A stretch of 64,000 nucleotides of DNA, taken from Pseudomonas fontis. GTDB taxonomy: Bacteria; Pseudomonadota; Gammaproteobacteria; Pseudomonadales; Pseudomonadaceae. Positions 40,737 through 51,703 of the stretch are shown piece after piece. Location of the stretch: the NCBI RefSeq assembly GCF_028656955.1, contig NZ_JAMDGY010000011.1:124001-188000 (forward strand), in the 5' to 3' direction. Positions within the stretch are counted from its first letter, which is position 1; each line of letters opens with the position of its first letter. The notes beneath the pieces are model-generated. The model had not been told where the DNA came from. It worked only from the letters and a program-made list of their open reading frames with translations, and searched no databases. Position numbers and translations under genes: made by a program.

Positions 40737-42665
40737 TCAGACGCCCCGCGCCAGGCCATGCTTGCGCAGTTTCCGATACAGGGTATTGCGGCTGACCCCC
40801 AGGTGCTGGGCGACATGGGTCATGTGCCAACGTAGTTGTTCGAGGGTGTGCAGCAGGGTTTCGCGCTCGGCGTCCTGCAGGGGGGCGGCGGGACCTTGTT
40901 TGGCCTCATCGCCGGCAAGGCCGGCTCCCACAGTGATCACCGTTTTCTTCACGATGGGCGGGAGGTCTGCGTATTCGATGCGTTGGTTGTCGCATAGCGC
41001 CACCAACGTGCGCAGCACATTGCGCAACTGGCGTACGTTGCCCGGCCAGGCGAAATCGAGCAGGGCCTGGCGCGCTTCAGGGGCAAGGTGGACTGGTTGC
41101 TCGGCCGCCTCTTCCGCCAGGATGAAATCCAGCAGCTGGGTTTTATCACTGCGCTCGCGCAACGCCGGCAAGGCAATCTCCAGCCCATTGAGCCGGTAAT
41201 AAAGGTCTTCACGGAAACTGCCATCCGCCACCCGCTCCAGCAGGTTGCGGTGCGTGGCACTGATGATGCGCACATCCACCGCCTGCGGCTCGCCACCGAT
41301 CGGCACCACCATGCGGTCTTCCAGCACCCGCAATAGGCGGGTTTGCAGCGCCAGCGGCATGTCGCCGATTTCATCCAGCAACAAGGTGCCGCCATCAGCC
41401 TGCTGCAGCTTGCCGCGCATGCCCTCCTTGCGCGCACCGGTAAAGCTGCCGCCGCGATAGCCGAACAACTCACTCTCGATCAGGCTTTCCGGGATGGACG
41501 CACAGTTCAGCGCCACAAACGCCTTGTCCGCACGCAGGCTGGCCTGATGCACGGCCTTGGCGAACGCCTCTTTACCGCAGCCCGTCTCGCCATTCAGCAA
41601 CAGCGGCACATTGCGCTCGAACACACGCACGGCGCGGCGGAAGTCATTTTGCAATGCCGGGTCGACCAGGCAGATACCCGCCGCTGGCGCCGGCTTGGCC
41701 ACCGCCACCACCGGGGTGGGCACGCTGCTACGGGTTTGGCCGCGCAGGCTGGCGAACAGCAGCCGGCCATCGCGGGTGCGCAGCGGCCAGCTTGTGCTGG
41801 CCAGCGCCGTGGCGCGGCCGAGCAATTCGTCCAGCGCACAATCAAAGAACATCTCCACCGGCTTGCCCAGCAGGCCGCCGCGAATGGTCCCCAGCAGGTT
41901 CAAGGCACTCTGGTTGACCGCGCAAATCCGCCCATCGCCATCAAAGGCCAGCAGCCCTTCACTGAACAAACCCACCGACTCCGCCTGCAAGTGGAAGCGC
42001 AGCAGCCAGTGGTTCTCGAAATAGCGCAGGAAGTAGCAACTCTCGATCATCTTCGCCGAGAGGTTGACCAGCGCCATGGTGTGGAACTGGCTCTGGCGGG
42101 AAACATCCGGGCGTGCCGACGACACATCCAGCACCGCCAGCAATTCACCATGGGGGTCGAACACCGGGCTGGCCGAGCAGGTCAGCCCGGTATGCCGGCC
42201 ACGGAAGTGCTCGTCCTGATGAATGGTCAGCGCCTGACGCTCGACCAGGCAGGTGCCAATGCCATTGGTGCCCTCGCGGGCCTCGCTCCAGTCGGCGCCC
42301 AGCCACAGCCCGGCACGCTCGAAAATGCGCCGCTCGGTGGGCGCCGTCACGCAATTGAGGATGACCCCACGGGCATCGGTGAGCAGCACCGCATGGCCGG
42401 CGCCGGAGAGCTGTTGGTGCAGGCTGTTCATCTCGTTGCCGGCGATTTGCAGCACCTGCTGCAAACGCTCGCGGCTTTCCAGCACACGGCCATGTTCCAG
42501 CACGGTCGGCGCCATGTTTTGCGACGGGTCGAGGTGGTAGTCCTCCAGGCAGCGCAGCCAGGATCGGGCAATCGACGGATCGCTGCCCGGCCCTTCCAGG
42601 TGCGCCTTGCCCTGGGTCACCGTCAACACTTGCCGGGCGTGCCGGCTGAGATGATTGCTCTGCAC
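40737..42665 (-). CDS. Sigma-54 dependent activator, AcoR family (probable ethanolamine regulator)
   Basis: The 642-residue protein starts at GTG 42665. It has a GAF-type sensor (about 70-220; NGIGTCLVERQALTIHQDEHF), a PAS-like part (about 230-320) and an AAA+ domain. The latter shows Walker A GETGCGKE, the sigma-54 loop GSFTGA (Ser for the usual Ala) and Walker B GGTLLLDEIGD. The C-terminal Fis-type helix-turn-helix is VAQHLGVSRNTLYRKLRKHGL. AcoR-type regulators sense small aldehydes, alcohols or acetoin. Divergent position to the dehydrogenase and ethanolamine genes implies it drives them. A REP unit (40904-40932) is inserted in frame in the linker before the helix-turn-helix. Confidence 0.9.
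   Translation of the reverse strand: MQSNHLSRHARQVLTVTQGKAHLEGPGSDPSIARSWLRCLEDYHLDPSQNMAPTVLEHGRVLESRERLQQVLQIAGNEMNSLHQQLSGAGHAVLLTDARGVILNCVTAPTERRIFERAGLWLGADWSEAREGTNGIGTCLVERQALTIHQDEHFRGRHTGLTCSASPVFDPHGELLAVLDVSSARPDVSRQSQFHTMALVNLSAKMIESCYFLRYFENHWLLRFHLQAESVGLFSEGLLAFDGDGRICAVNQSALNLLGTIRGGLLGKPVEMFFDCALDELLGRATALASTSWPLRTRDGRLLFASLRGQTRSSVPTPVVAVAKPAPAAGICLVDPALQNDFRRAVRVFERNVPLLLNGETGCGKEAFAKAVHQASLRADKAFVALNCASIPESLIESELFGYRGGSFTGARKEGMRGKLQQADGGTLLLDEIGDMPLALQTRLLRVLEDRMVVPIGGEPQAVDVRIISATHRNLLERVADGSFREDLYYRLNGLEIALPALRERSDKTQLLDFILAEEAAEQPVHLAPEARQALLDFAWPGNVRQLRNVLRTLVALCDNQRIEYADLPPIVKKTVITVGAGLAGDEAKQGPAAPLQDAERETLLHTLEQLRWHMTHVAQHLGVSRNTLYRKLRKHGLARGV
40904..40932. repeat. 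REP unit inside a coding sequence
   Basis: The single CATCGCCGGCAAGGCCGGCTCCC-type unit lies in the regulator gene and is read in frame as TVGAGLAGDEA. It sits in the linker between the AAA+ and the DNA-binding domain. Confidence 0.9.
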
Positions 42666-42773
42666 TTTTTATTGTTCTCCGCAGATGAGAGAAGCCCAGC
42701 ATCCTCCAGCTGCCCGCGCATTGCAATGCCAGCTCGACCACCGAGTCACGGGCCGTGCCGAAAATGGCACAAA

Positions 42774-42806
42774 GTGTCACAGCACCTGTGCCAGGGCTGT
42801 CACAGC
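42774..42806. promoter_or_regulatory. Candidate activator sites upstream of the aldehyde dehydrogenase gene
   Basis: TGTCACAGC occurs twice (42775-42783 and 42798-42806), 23 bp apart, and GGCACA / TGTGCC form an inverted repeat around the first copy. They lie 60-95 bp upstream of the sigma-54 promoter, the usual place for an enhancer-binding protein. Confidence 0.6.
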
Positions 42807-42867
42807 GCCCGCCTCGCCCCCGCTGCAAAAAAGCCCAAGCCCTTGATTTACCTGGGCCTGCCGGCAG

Positions 42868-42883
42868 TGGCCCGCACTTTGCT
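42868..42883 (+). promoter_or_regulatory. Sigma-54 promoter of the aldehyde dehydrogenase gene
   Basis: TGGCCCGCACTTTGCT matches the -24/-12 consensus TGGCACG-N4-TTGCT, with GG and GC exactly ten bases apart. It is about 50 bp upstream of the ATG at 42932 and fits the divergent sigma-54 activator. Confidence 0.85.
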
Positions 42884-42931
42884 CTACGCTTGTTACCTCC
42901 CTCAACAAGCACAATAGCCAGGAGACACACC

Positions 42932-44452
<1,521 letters not shown>

Positions 44453-44480
44453 GGCCTGATTTGGGGCCGCTTTCGCGGCC

Positions 44481-44555
44481 CATCGCCGGTAAGGCCGGCT
44501 CCCACAATTACAGGGTTGAGCCATTCCCTGTGGGAGCCGGCATTGCCGGCGATGG
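44481..44555. repeat. REP pair (inverted)
   Basis: Head-to-head copies after the aldehyde dehydrogenase gene, preceded by the small hairpin GGGCCGC-TTTC-GCGGCCC. It lies between exaC and the permease gene and may modulate expression of the two parts. Confidence 0.88.
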
Positions 44556-44655
44556 CCTGCAAAGCGCCCCAAGCCGCTCTGGCTCGCTTTCTGCAAGACC
44601 ATCACCAGACAAGCCGGCATCCCGCTGGCAACGATAAGAAAAACAGGTGAACCCT

Positions 44656-46104
44656 ATGCCAAGCGATCACTCCGGCAACGTGCCGGCTGGTTCTTCTGTC
44701 GACTTTGAAAAAGTCGGCTCCGACTATTTCCAACAACGTGAACTGAAAAAGGGCGCCGCCGGCTGGGTGCTGCTGGTGGGCCTGGGCGTGGCCTACGTGA
44801 TTTCCGGCGACTATGCCGGCTGGAACTTCGGCCTGGCCCAAGGCGGCTGGGGCGGCATGTTCCTCGCCACGCTACTGATGGCCACGATGTACCTGTGCAT
44901 GTGCTTCTCGCTGGCCGAACTGTCGTCGATGATCCCCACCGCAGGCGGCGGCTACGGCTTTGCCCGCAGCGCCTTCGGCCCCTGGGGCGGCTTCCTGACC
45001 GGCACCGCGATCCTCATCGAATACGCCATCGCCCCCGCCGCCATCGCGGTGTTCATCGGCGCCTACTGCCAGTCACTGTTCGGCATTGGCGGCTGGATCA
45101 TCTACCTGGCCTTCTACATCATCTTCATCGGCATCCACATCTTCGGGGTGGGTGAAGCGCTGAAACTGATGTTCATCATTACCGCGGTAGCGGCGATTGC
45201 CCTGGGCGTGTTCCTGGTGGCGATGGTGCCGCACTTCGACGTGAACAACCTGTTCGACATCGCCCAGACCGACGCGGTCGGCGCCAGCAGCTTCCTGCCG
45301 TTCGGCTATGTCGGCGTGTGGGCGGCGATCCCCTATGCGATCTGGTTCTTCCTCGCCGTCGAAGGCGTGCCGCTGGCCGCCGAAGAAACCAAGAACCCCA
45401 AGCGTGACCTGCCGCGCGGCCTGATCGGGGCGATGCTGGTGCTGCTGGCCTTCGCCCTGCTGATCCTGGTGGTCGGCCCTGGCGGTGCCGGCGCCGAAGC
45501 GCTGAAAAGCTCGGGCAACCCGCTGGTCGAGGCGTTGTCCAAGGCTTACGGCGGCTCCACCTGGATGGGCGGCTTCGTCAACCTGGTCGGCCTGGCTGGC
45601 CTGATCGCCAGCTTCTTCTCGATCATCTACGCCTATTCGCGGCAGATCTTCGCCTTGTCGCGCGCCGGCTACCTGCCGCGCAAGCTGTCGCAAACCAACA
45701 AGAGCAAGGCGCCGGTGCTGGCCCTGATCATCCCCGGCATCATCGGTTTCGCCCTGTCGCTGACCGGCCAGGGTGACTTGCTGATCCTCGTTGCAGTGTT
45801 CGGCGCTACGCTGTCTTATGTACTGATGATGGCCGCGCACATCACCCTGCGCATCAAACGCCCCAAAATGGAGCGTCCATACCGTACCCCAGGCGGCGTG
45901 TTCACCTCGGGCGTGGCCTTGGTGCTGGCCTGCATCGCGGTGATCGCCGGCTTCCTGGTTGACCCACGGGTGGTGATTGGCGCAGCCATCATCTATGGCG
46001 TGCTGATCGCCTACTTTGCCTTCTACAGCCGCCATCACCTGGTGGCCGGTACACCGGAAGAGGAATTCGCTGCGATCCAGAAGGCTGAAGAAGCCTTGCA
46101 CTGA
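44656..46104 (+). CDS. eat: Ethanolamine permease
   Basis: The 482-residue APC-superfamily transporter has about twelve membrane helices. Segments such as GVAYVISGDYAGWNFGLAQGGWGGM, MIPTAGGGYGFARSAFGPWGGFLTGTAILIEYAIAPAAIAVF and FFLAVEGVPLAAEETKNPKRDLPRGL are typical of the ethanolamine permease branch. It should bring ethanolamine in for EutBC, encoded 52 bp downstream. ATG 44656 has AGGTGA seven bases before; a GTG three codons earlier is in frame. Confidence 0.93.
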   Translation: MPSDHSGNVPAGSSVDFEKVGSDYFQQRELKKGAAGWVLLVGLGVAYVISGDYAGWNFGLAQGGWGGMFLATLLMATMYLCMCFSLAELSSMIPTAGGGYGFARSAFGPWGGFLTGTAILIEYAIAPAAIAVFIGAYCQSLFGIGGWIIYLAFYIIFIGIHIFGVGEALKLMFIITAVAAIALGVFLVAMVPHFDVNNLFDIAQTDAVGASSFLPFGYVGVWAAIPYAIWFFLAVEGVPLAAEETKNPKRDLPRGLIGAMLVLLAFALLILVVGPGGAGAEALKSSGNPLVEALSKAYGGSTWMGGFVNLVGLAGLIASFFSIIYAYSRQIFALSRAGYLPRKLSQTNKSKAPVLALIIPGIIGFALSLTGQGDLLILVAVFGATLSYVLMMAAHITLRIKRPKMERPYRTPGGVFTSGVALVLACIAVIAGFLVDPRVVIGAAIIYGVLIAYFAFYSRHHLVAGTPEEEFAAIQKAEEALH

Positions 46105-46156
46105 CCGCCGCCACCCCGCGCCGCAGGCCAGCCCTGCGGCGCTCTGGAGATCCTGT

Positions 46157-47551
46157 ATGGCAAGTTTTGTACACGCAGTAGGCACCCAGACCTACCGATT
46201 CGACAGCCTCAAAGAGGTGATGGCCAAGGCCAGCCCGGCACGTTCCGGGGATTTTCTGGCCGGCGTCGCCGCCAGCAACGACGGTGAGCGCGTGGCCGCG
46301 CAAATGGCCTTGGCCGACATTCCACTCACGCATTTTTTGACTGAAGCGTTGATCCCCTACGAAGACGACGAAGTCACCCGGCTGATCATCGACACCCACG
46401 ACAAACAGGCCTTTGCCGTGGTCAGCCACCTCACCGTGGGCGGGCTGCGCGACTGGCTGCTCAGCGACGCAGCCGACGAAAGCAGCCTGCGCGCCCTGGC
46501 GCCGGGCCTGACCCCGGAAATGGCCGCCGCCGTCTCGAAGATCATGCGCGTGCAGGACCTGGTGCTGGTCGCGCAGAAGATCCGCGTTGTCACGCGGTTT
46601 CGCGGCACCATGGGCCTGCGCGGGCGCCTGTCGACCCGCCTGCAACCCAACCACCCCACCGACGAGCCCGCCGGGATCGCCGCGAGCATCCTCGATGGCC
46701 TGCTCTACGGCAACGGCGACGCCATGATCGGCATCAACCCGGCCACCGACAGCATCGCCTCGATCTGCGCGCTGCTGGAAATGCTCGACGCGATCATCCA
46801 GCGCTACGACATCCCGACCCAAGCCTGCGTGCTGACCCACGTGACCACCTCGATCGAGGCGATCAACCGTGGCGTGCCGCTGGACCTGGTGTTCCAGTCG
46901 ATTGCCGGCACCGAGGCGGCCAACGCCAGCTTCGGCATCAACCTGAACGTATTGCAGGAAGGCTACGAAGCCGGGCTGAGCCTCAAGCGCGGCACCCTCG
47001 GGCAGAACCTGATGTATTTCGAGACCGGCCAGGGCAGCGCGCTGTCGGCCAACGCCCACCACGGCGTCGACCAGCAAACCTGCGAAACCCGCGCCTATGC
47101 CGTGGCCCGCCACTTCAAACCCTTTTTGGTGAACACCGTGGTCGGCTTCATCGGCCCGGAATACCTCTATAACGGCAAACAGATCATCCGCGCCGGCCTG
47201 GAAGACCACTTCTGCGGCAAGTTGCTGGGTGTGCCAATGGGCTGCGACATCTGCTACACCAACCATGCCGAGGCCGACCAGGACGACATGGACATGCTCC
47301 TGACCCTGCTGGGGGTGGCCGGGATCAACTTCATCATGGGTATCCCGGGCTCTGACGACATCATGCTCAACTACCAGACCACCTCGTTCCACGACGCCCT
47401 GTATGCCCGCCAGACCCTGGGCCTGAAGCCGGCACCGGAGTTCGAGGGCTGGCTGGCGCGCATGGGCATCTTCACCCAGGCCGATGGCCGGGTGCAGTTC
47501 GGCGACAACCTGCCACCGGCCTTCCGTCACGCCCTGGCGCAACTGGGATAA
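46157..47551 (+). CDS. eutB: Ethanolamine ammonia-lyase large subunit
   Basis: EutB is the catalytic TIM-barrel subunit of the adenosylcobalamin-dependent lyase that turns ethanolamine into acetaldehyde and ammonia. The 464-residue protein has FLAGVAASNDGERVAAQMALADI, PAGIAASILDGLLYGNGDAMIGINPATD, FETGQGSALSANAHHGVDQQTCE and MGCDICYTNHAEADQDDMD. ATG 46157 is the family start; an earlier in-frame ATG lies inside eat. Next to eat and 9 bp before eutC. Confidence 0.97.
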   Translation: MASFVHAVGTQTYRFDSLKEVMAKASPARSGDFLAGVAASNDGERVAAQMALADIPLTHFLTEALIPYEDDEVTRLIIDTHDKQAFAVVSHLTVGGLRDWLLSDAADESSLRALAPGLTPEMAAAVSKIMRVQDLVLVAQKIRVVTRFRGTMGLRGRLSTRLQPNHPTDEPAGIAASILDGLLYGNGDAMIGINPATDSIASICALLEMLDAIIQRYDIPTQACVLTHVTTSIEAINRGVPLDLVFQSIAGTEAANASFGINLNVLQEGYEAGLSLKRGTLGQNLMYFETGQGSALSANAHHGVDQQTCETRAYAVARHFKPFLVNTVVGFIGPEYLYNGKQIIRAGLEDHFCGKLLGVPMGCDICYTNHAEADQDDMDMLLTLLGVAGINFIMGIPGSDDIMLNYQTTSFHDALYARQTLGLKPAPEFEGWLARMGIFTQADGRVQFGDNLPPAFRHALAQLG

Positions 47552-47560
47552 GGAGCAGAC

Positions 47561-48379
47561 ATGGACAAGCACACCCCAAGCCGCGACAACCCCTGGCTGG
47601 AGCTGCGCCGCCTGACCCCGGCGCGGATTGCCCTGGGCCGCACCGGCACCAGCCTGCCGACCAGCGCGCAACTGGACTTCCAGTTCGCCCACGCCCAGGC
47701 CCGCGATGCGGTGCACCTGCCGTTCGACCATGCCGGCCTGCGCGAGCAGTTGAGCGCACGCGGGCAGGCCAGCCTCTTGCTGCACAGTGCCGCCAGCGAC
47801 CGCCACAGCTACCTGCAACGCCCGGACCTCGGCCGGCGCCTGCATGAAGACTCGGCCCAGCACCTGCGCGAACACGCCCAGGCCAACCCCGGTGGCATCG
47901 ACCTGGCCATCATCGTCGCCGACGGGCTGTCGGCGCTGGCGGTGCATCGGCACACCCTGCCGTTTCTCGACCGGCTTGGCGAGCAAGTGGCCGCCGAAGG
48001 CTGGTCGACCGCGCCAGTGGTGCTGGTGGAACAGGGCCGCGTGGCGGTGGCCGATGAAATCGGCGAGCTGCTGGGGGCGAAGATGACCGTGATCTTGATC
48101 GGTGAGCGCCCGGGCCTGAGCTCGCCGGACAGCCTGGGGCTGTATTTCACCTACAACCCCAAGGTCGGCCTGACCGATGCCTACCGCAACTGCATCTCCA
48201 ATGTGCGCCTGGAAGGCCTGAGCTACGGGATGGCTGCCCATCGCCTGCTGTACCTGATGCGCGAGGCCTGCCGGCGGCAACTTTCGGGGGTCAACCTGAA
48301 GGATGAGGCCCAGATTCAGACCCTGGAATCAGACACGGACGCCCCAAAAAATGGAAACTTCCTGCTGAACACCCCGTGA
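47561..48379 (+). CDS. eutC: Ethanolamine ammonia-lyase small subunit
   Basis: EutC completes the cobalamin site of the lyase. The 272-residue protein begins [48 protein letters not shown]. It continues with [76 protein letters not shown] and [17 protein letters not shown], all family signatures. The end of the catabolic run exaC-eat-eutB-eutC. No shell-protein (eutM/K/L/S) genes or eutA reactivase are adjacent. Confidence 0.97.
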   Translation: MDKHTPSRDNPWLELRRLTPARIALGRTGTSLPTSAQLDFQFAHAQARDAVHLPFDHAGLREQLSARGQASLLLHSAASDRHSYLQRPDLGRRLHEDSAQHLREHAQANPGGIDLAIIVADGLSALAVHRHTLPFLDRLGEQVAAEGWSTAPVVLVEQGRVAVADEIGELLGAKMTVILIGERPGLSSPDSLGLYFTYNPKVGLTDAYRNCISNVRLEGLSYGMAAHRLLYLMREACRRQLSGVNLKDEAQIQTLESDTDAPKNGNFLLNTP

Positions 48380-48490
48380 TAGAGCGGCTAGTTTTACGCC
48401 GATTGCGCTTTTACTGCGCTTTAGGCAGCATCTGGGGCAACGGCTGCCCGAGATTCGCCGCCGAACTCCCATGGACCCCGAGGCCTGCTT

Positions 48491-48949
48491 ATGCGAATCA
48501 TCAAAGCAACCCTGGAGCATCTGGATCTGCTCGCTCCGCTGTTCGTCAAATACCGTGAGTACTACGGGCAGCTGCCTTATCCGGACTCTTCCCGCTCGTT
48601 TTTGCACAAACGCCTGGAGCGCGGCGAGTCGGTGATCTACCTGGCGCTGCCGGACGATGACGACGGCAAATTGCTGGGTTTTTGCCAGCTGTACCCGAGT
48701 TTTTCTTCGCTTTCGCTCAAGCGTGTGTGGATTCTCAACGACATCTACGTTGCCGAGGACTCCCGGCGCATGCTGGTGGCCGACCACCTGATGCGTGAAG
48801 CCAAGCGAATGGCCAAGGAGACCAACGCCGTACGTATGCGCGTGTCCACCAGCAGCGACAACGAAGTGGCCATGAAGACCTATGAGTCCATCGGTTTTCA
48901 CGAAGACACCGAGTTCAAGAGCTACATCCTGCCGATCAATTCCGACTGA
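48491..48949 (+). CDS. GNAT family N-acetyltransferase
   Basis: The 152-residue protein has the GNAT fold pattern: MRIIKATLEHLDLLAPLFVKYREYYGQ, then VWILNDIYVAEDSRRMLVADHLMREAKRMAKE (acetyl-CoA-binding motif A region, R-x-x-L-V-A variant of the usual RGxG loop) and MKTYESIGFHEDTEFKSYIL. The substrate is unknown. Alone between eutC and the DedA gene. Confidence 0.88.
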   Translation: MRIIKATLEHLDLLAPLFVKYREYYGQLPYPDSSRSFLHKRLERGESVIYLALPDDDDGKLLGFCQLYPSFSSLSLKRVWILNDIYVAEDSRRMLVADHLMREAKRMAKETNAVRMRVSTSSDNEVAMKTYESIGFHEDTEFKSYILPINSD

Positions 48950-49051
48950 TCGCCGCTGACCGGTGGTCGCCTTGCGCGACCGCCGGTACCTCGTGTCACA
49001 TGTTCGCGACATCCGCCGCTACAAACTGCGCAGGCATAACGGGCTTCTGGC

Positions 49052-49058
49052 CGTATAA
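49052..49058 (+). promoter_or_regulatory. Probable -10 box for the DedA gene
   Basis: A consensus TATAAT lies about 115 bp before the DedA start; no convincing -35 is visible at 16-18 bp. Confidence 0.45.
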
Positions 49059-49172
49059 TGCCGCCCTCAATTTGTGTGAAATTTTACCCTTCCCCCGGGT
49101 AGCGACCCAACGCATTCGCACTGCCAGTCCTTGCCAGCCCGTAGCGTCGGGTTCTGAACACAGGTGCCGTAC

Positions 49173-49823
49173 ATGGATTTCAACCCGCTGGACCTAATTC
49201 TGCATCTCGACACCTACCTCGACCTGCTGGTGGCCAACTACGGCACGTGGATCTACGCGATCCTGTTCCTGGTGATCTTCTGCGAGACCGGGTTGGTGGT
49301 GATGCCCTTCCTGCCGGGTGATTCCTTGCTGTTCATTGCCGGCGCCGTGGCGGCGGGCGGTGGCATGGACCCAGTGCTGCTCGGCGGCCTGCTGATGGTG
49401 GCGGCGATCCTGGGGGACAGCACCAACTATGTGGTCGGGCGAACAGCGGGTGAGCGATTGTTCGCCAACCCCAACTCGAAGATTTTCCGTCGCGACTACC
49501 TGCAGCAGACCCACGATTTCTACGAGCGCCATGGCGGCAAGACCGTGACCCTGGCGCGCTTCCTGCCGATTCTGCGCACCTTTGCCCCGTTCGTCGCCGG
49601 CATTGCCAAGATGCATTACCCGCGCTTCCTGGGCTTCAGCGTGGCCGGCACCATCCTCTGGGTGGGTGGCCTGGTGACCCTGGGTTACTACTTCGGCAAC
49701 GTGCCGTTCATCAAGAGCAACCTGTCGATCATGATCGTCGCGATCATCCTGCTGTCGCTGGTGCCGATGATCATTGGCCTGGTGCGCAGCCGCATGGGGC
49801 GTAAAGCCGCCAAGGCCCACTAA
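49173..49823 (+). CDS. DedA family membrane protein
   Basis: The 216-residue protein has five to six membrane segments and the DedA signature FCETGLVVMPFLPGDSLLFIAGAVAAGGG, ILGDSTNYVVGRTAGERLF and HGGKTVTLARFLPILRTFAPFVAGIAKMHYPRF. DedA proteins are linked to undecaprenyl phosphate or phospholipid movement, proton-motive force and antibiotic resistance. ATG 49173; a GTG three codons upstream is in frame. 9 bp before the MtfA-type gene. Confidence 0.92.
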   Translation: MDFNPLDLILHLDTYLDLLVANYGTWIYAILFLVIFCETGLVVMPFLPGDSLLFIAGAVAAGGGMDPVLLGGLLMVAAILGDSTNYVVGRTAGERLFANPNSKIFRRDYLQQTHDFYERHGGKTVTLARFLPILRTFAPFVAGIAKMHYPRFLGFSVAGTILWVGGLVTLGYYFGNVPFIKSNLSIMIVAIILLSLVPMIIGLVRSRMGRKAAKAH

Positions 49824-49832
49824 GCCGCGCCC

Positions 49833-50648
49833 ATGTGGAGCCTGAGCGCCTGGCGCCGCCGCCGAACCCTGGCGAGAAACCCGATTGATCCGCTGCTGTG
49901 GCAGCGGATTCGCGAGCGTTTGCCGATACTCGATGGCATCCGCGAAGAGGACGACCACTGGCTGCGTGAGGCCTGTGTGTTGTTCCTCGATGCCAAGCAC
50001 CTGACCACCCTGCCCGGGGTTGAACTGGACGTCGAGCAGCGCTTGTTCCTCGCCGCCCAGGCGCAGCTGCCGTTGCTGCACCTGGGGGAGTTGAACTGGT
50101 ATCAGGGCTTCCATGAAATCATCCTGTACCCCGACGACTTCGTCAGCCCGCAGCGCCATCGCGACTCCAGTGGCGTGGAACATGAGTGGGACGGTGAGCA
50201 CAGCGGTGAGGCCTGGTTGCAGGGCCCGGTGATTCTGGCCTGGCCGGGCGTGCTGGGCAGCGGTGGCTGGGAGGGTTACAACCTGGTGATCCACGAGCTG
50301 GCGCACAAGCTGGACATGCTCAATGGCGATGCCAACGGCCTGCCGCCGCTGCACCACGACATGCGCGTGAGTGACTGGGCCAAGGTGATGCAGCACGCCT
50401 ATGACGACCTCAACCGGCAGCTGGACCGCAACCCGGATGCCGAGACGGCCATTGACCCGTACGCGGCGGAGAACCCGGCGGAGTTCTTTGCGGTGACCAG
50501 TGAATACTTCTTCACGGCGCCGGATGTGTTGTCGGCGGCGTACCCTGCGGTTTACGCGCAGTTGAGTGCTTTTTACCGCCAGGACCCGTTGGCCCGCCTG
50601 ACTGAATTGCAGCATAACCACCCGCATTACCGCGATGCGGCCGAGTGA
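49833..50648 (+). CDS. mtfA: MtfA-type zinc-dependent peptidase
   Basis: The 271-residue protein has the zinc motif VIHELAHKLDMLNG (HExxH) and ENPAEFFAVTSEYFF (third ligand Glu region), with WEGYNLV before it, as in MtfA. In E. coli MtfA binds the repressor Mlc and has aminopeptidase activity. Pseudomonas lacks an obvious PTS-glucose system, so the role may differ. No signal peptide: cytoplasmic. Confidence 0.9.
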   Translation: MWSLSAWRRRRTLARNPIDPLLWQRIRERLPILDGIREEDDHWLREACVLFLDAKHLTTLPGVELDVEQRLFLAAQAQLPLLHLGELNWYQGFHEIILYPDDFVSPQRHRDSSGVEHEWDGEHSGEAWLQGPVILAWPGVLGSGGWEGYNLVIHELAHKLDMLNGDANGLPPLHHDMRVSDWAKVMQHAYDDLNRQLDRNPDAETAIDPYAAENPAEFFAVTSEYFFTAPDVLSAAYPAVYAQLSAFYRQDPLARLTELQHNHPHYRDAAE

Positions 50649-50693
50649 GCTTGCCGGGCATCCGGGTGGGCGTGGCAAGCGGTGCGGAATATG

Positions 50694-50699
50694 CCTATA
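50694..50699 (+). promoter_or_regulatory. Probable -10 box of ppa
   Basis: TATAAT, 46 bp upstream of the ppa start codon and preceded by TGCC; no strong -35 box is apparent. Confidence 0.5.
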
Positions 50700-50739
50700 A
50701 TCGCGGCCAATTTTTGGCCAAACATGGGGGCACTGCCCA

Positions 50740-51267
50740 ATGAGCTACAGCAAGATTCCGGCTGGCAAAGACCTGCCGAACGACATCTACGTCGCCATCG
50801 AGATTCCAGCCAACCACGCGCCGATCAAGTACGAGATCGACAAGGACAGCGACTGCCTGTTCGTGGACCGTTTCATGGCTACCCCGATGTTCTACCCGGC
50901 CAACTACGGCTTCATCCCGAACACCCTGGCTGATGATGGTGATCCGCTGGACGTGCTGGTGGTGACGCCTTACCCAGTGGCGCCAGGTTCGGTGATCCGT
51001 GCTCGCCCGGTTGGCATCCTGCACATGACCGACGACGGTGGCGGCGACGCTAAAGTCATCGCGGTACCACACGACAAGCTGTCGCAGCTGTATGTGGACG
51101 TGAAGGAATACACCGACCTGCCGGCGCTGCTGCTGGAGCAGATCAAGCACTTCTTCGAGAACTACAAGGATCTCGAGAAAGGCAAGTGGGTCAAGATCGA
51201 AGGTTGGGGCGACGCTGAAGCCGCTCGTACCGAGATCACCAAGTCGGTTGCTGCCTACAAGGGCTGA
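50740..51267 (+). CDS. ppa: Inorganic pyrophosphatase
   Basis: Ppa hydrolyses pyrophosphate and so drives biosynthetic reactions. The 175-residue family I enzyme has [51 protein letters not shown] (the metal-binding D-D-D-P-L-D signature), [22 protein letters not shown] and [20 protein letters not shown]. Followed by a strong terminator. Confidence 0.98.
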   Translation: MSYSKIPAGKDLPNDIYVAIEIPANHAPIKYEIDKDSDCLFVDRFMATPMFYPANYGFIPNTLADDGDPLDVLVVTPYPVAPGSVIRARPVGILHMTDDGGGDAKVIAVPHDKLSQLYVDVKEYTDLPALLLEQIKHFFENYKDLEKGKWVKIEGWGDAEAARTEITKSVAAYKG

Positions 51268-51281
51268 GTCGATTTGCTGTG

Positions 51282-51310
51282 AAAAAGCCCCGCCTTGGCG
51301 GGGCTTTTTT
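51282..51310. terminator. Intrinsic terminator after ppa (bidirectional)
   Basis: AAAAA, an 8-bp stem GCCCCGCC / GGCGGGGC with loop TT, then six T. It can serve ppa and the convergent small gene. Confidence 0.95.
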
Positions 51311-51321
51311 GTGGCCGCGGG

Positions 51322-51636
51322 TTACTGGCTATGCGGCGACGCCGGCGCATACCGGCCGACCCCTTCGATCAGCGATGAGACCAGGCCTTTGGCCAGTTCT
51401 ACGGACTGCTGGGTGCATTGGCTGAAGCTGCGGGCGGAGCCTTCGCCGAACTCGATGGCTTGGGTGCAGGTGGTGAAGGCGCAGTCCAGCAGCAGCGCGA
51501 TGTGCACGAGCGCGTCTTCGGCGTGGATGCCGGGAGCGACGCAGAAAAGGTTGTCGTGCTCGTTGCAGTGCCCGATGGATTTCGGGGTGGTGTAGCAGTC
51601 GTGGAGCGGAGGGGGGTCGGGGACGAGTTTTTTCAT
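51322..51636 (-). CDS. DUF3077/DUF6124-like small protein
   Basis: The 104-residue protein begins MKKLVPDPPP and continues NLFCVAPGIHAEDALVHIALLLDCAFTTCTQAIEFGEG and LAKGLVSSLIEGVG. This is the pattern of a Pseudomonas-specific family that often occurs in several copies per genome; function unknown. It has no signal peptide. The distinctive feature is its long leader with a folded element (51704-51817), which may control its expression. Confidence 0.75.
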   Translation of the reverse strand: MKKLVPDPPPLHDCYTTPKSIGHCNEHDNLFCVAPGIHAEDALVHIALLLDCAFTTCTQAIEFGEGSARSFSQCTQQSVELAKGLVSSLIEGVGRYAPASPHSQ

Positions 51637-51703
51637 GGCGGATCTCTAGTTTAGTGAGGCCGCCATCTGTTCGTCGCCAAACAAATAGGTGGCAGCTGGG
51701 CGC

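Noticed and set aside
42755..42931. N-terminal extension of the aldehyde dehydrogenase
   Set aside because: It would cover the sigma-54 promoter and the activator boxes, and the family length fits ATG 42932.
45989..48280. An open frame of 763 codons antisense to eutB and eutC
   Set aside because: Both sense genes are complete and recognisable; the antisense frame has no ribosome site or family pattern.
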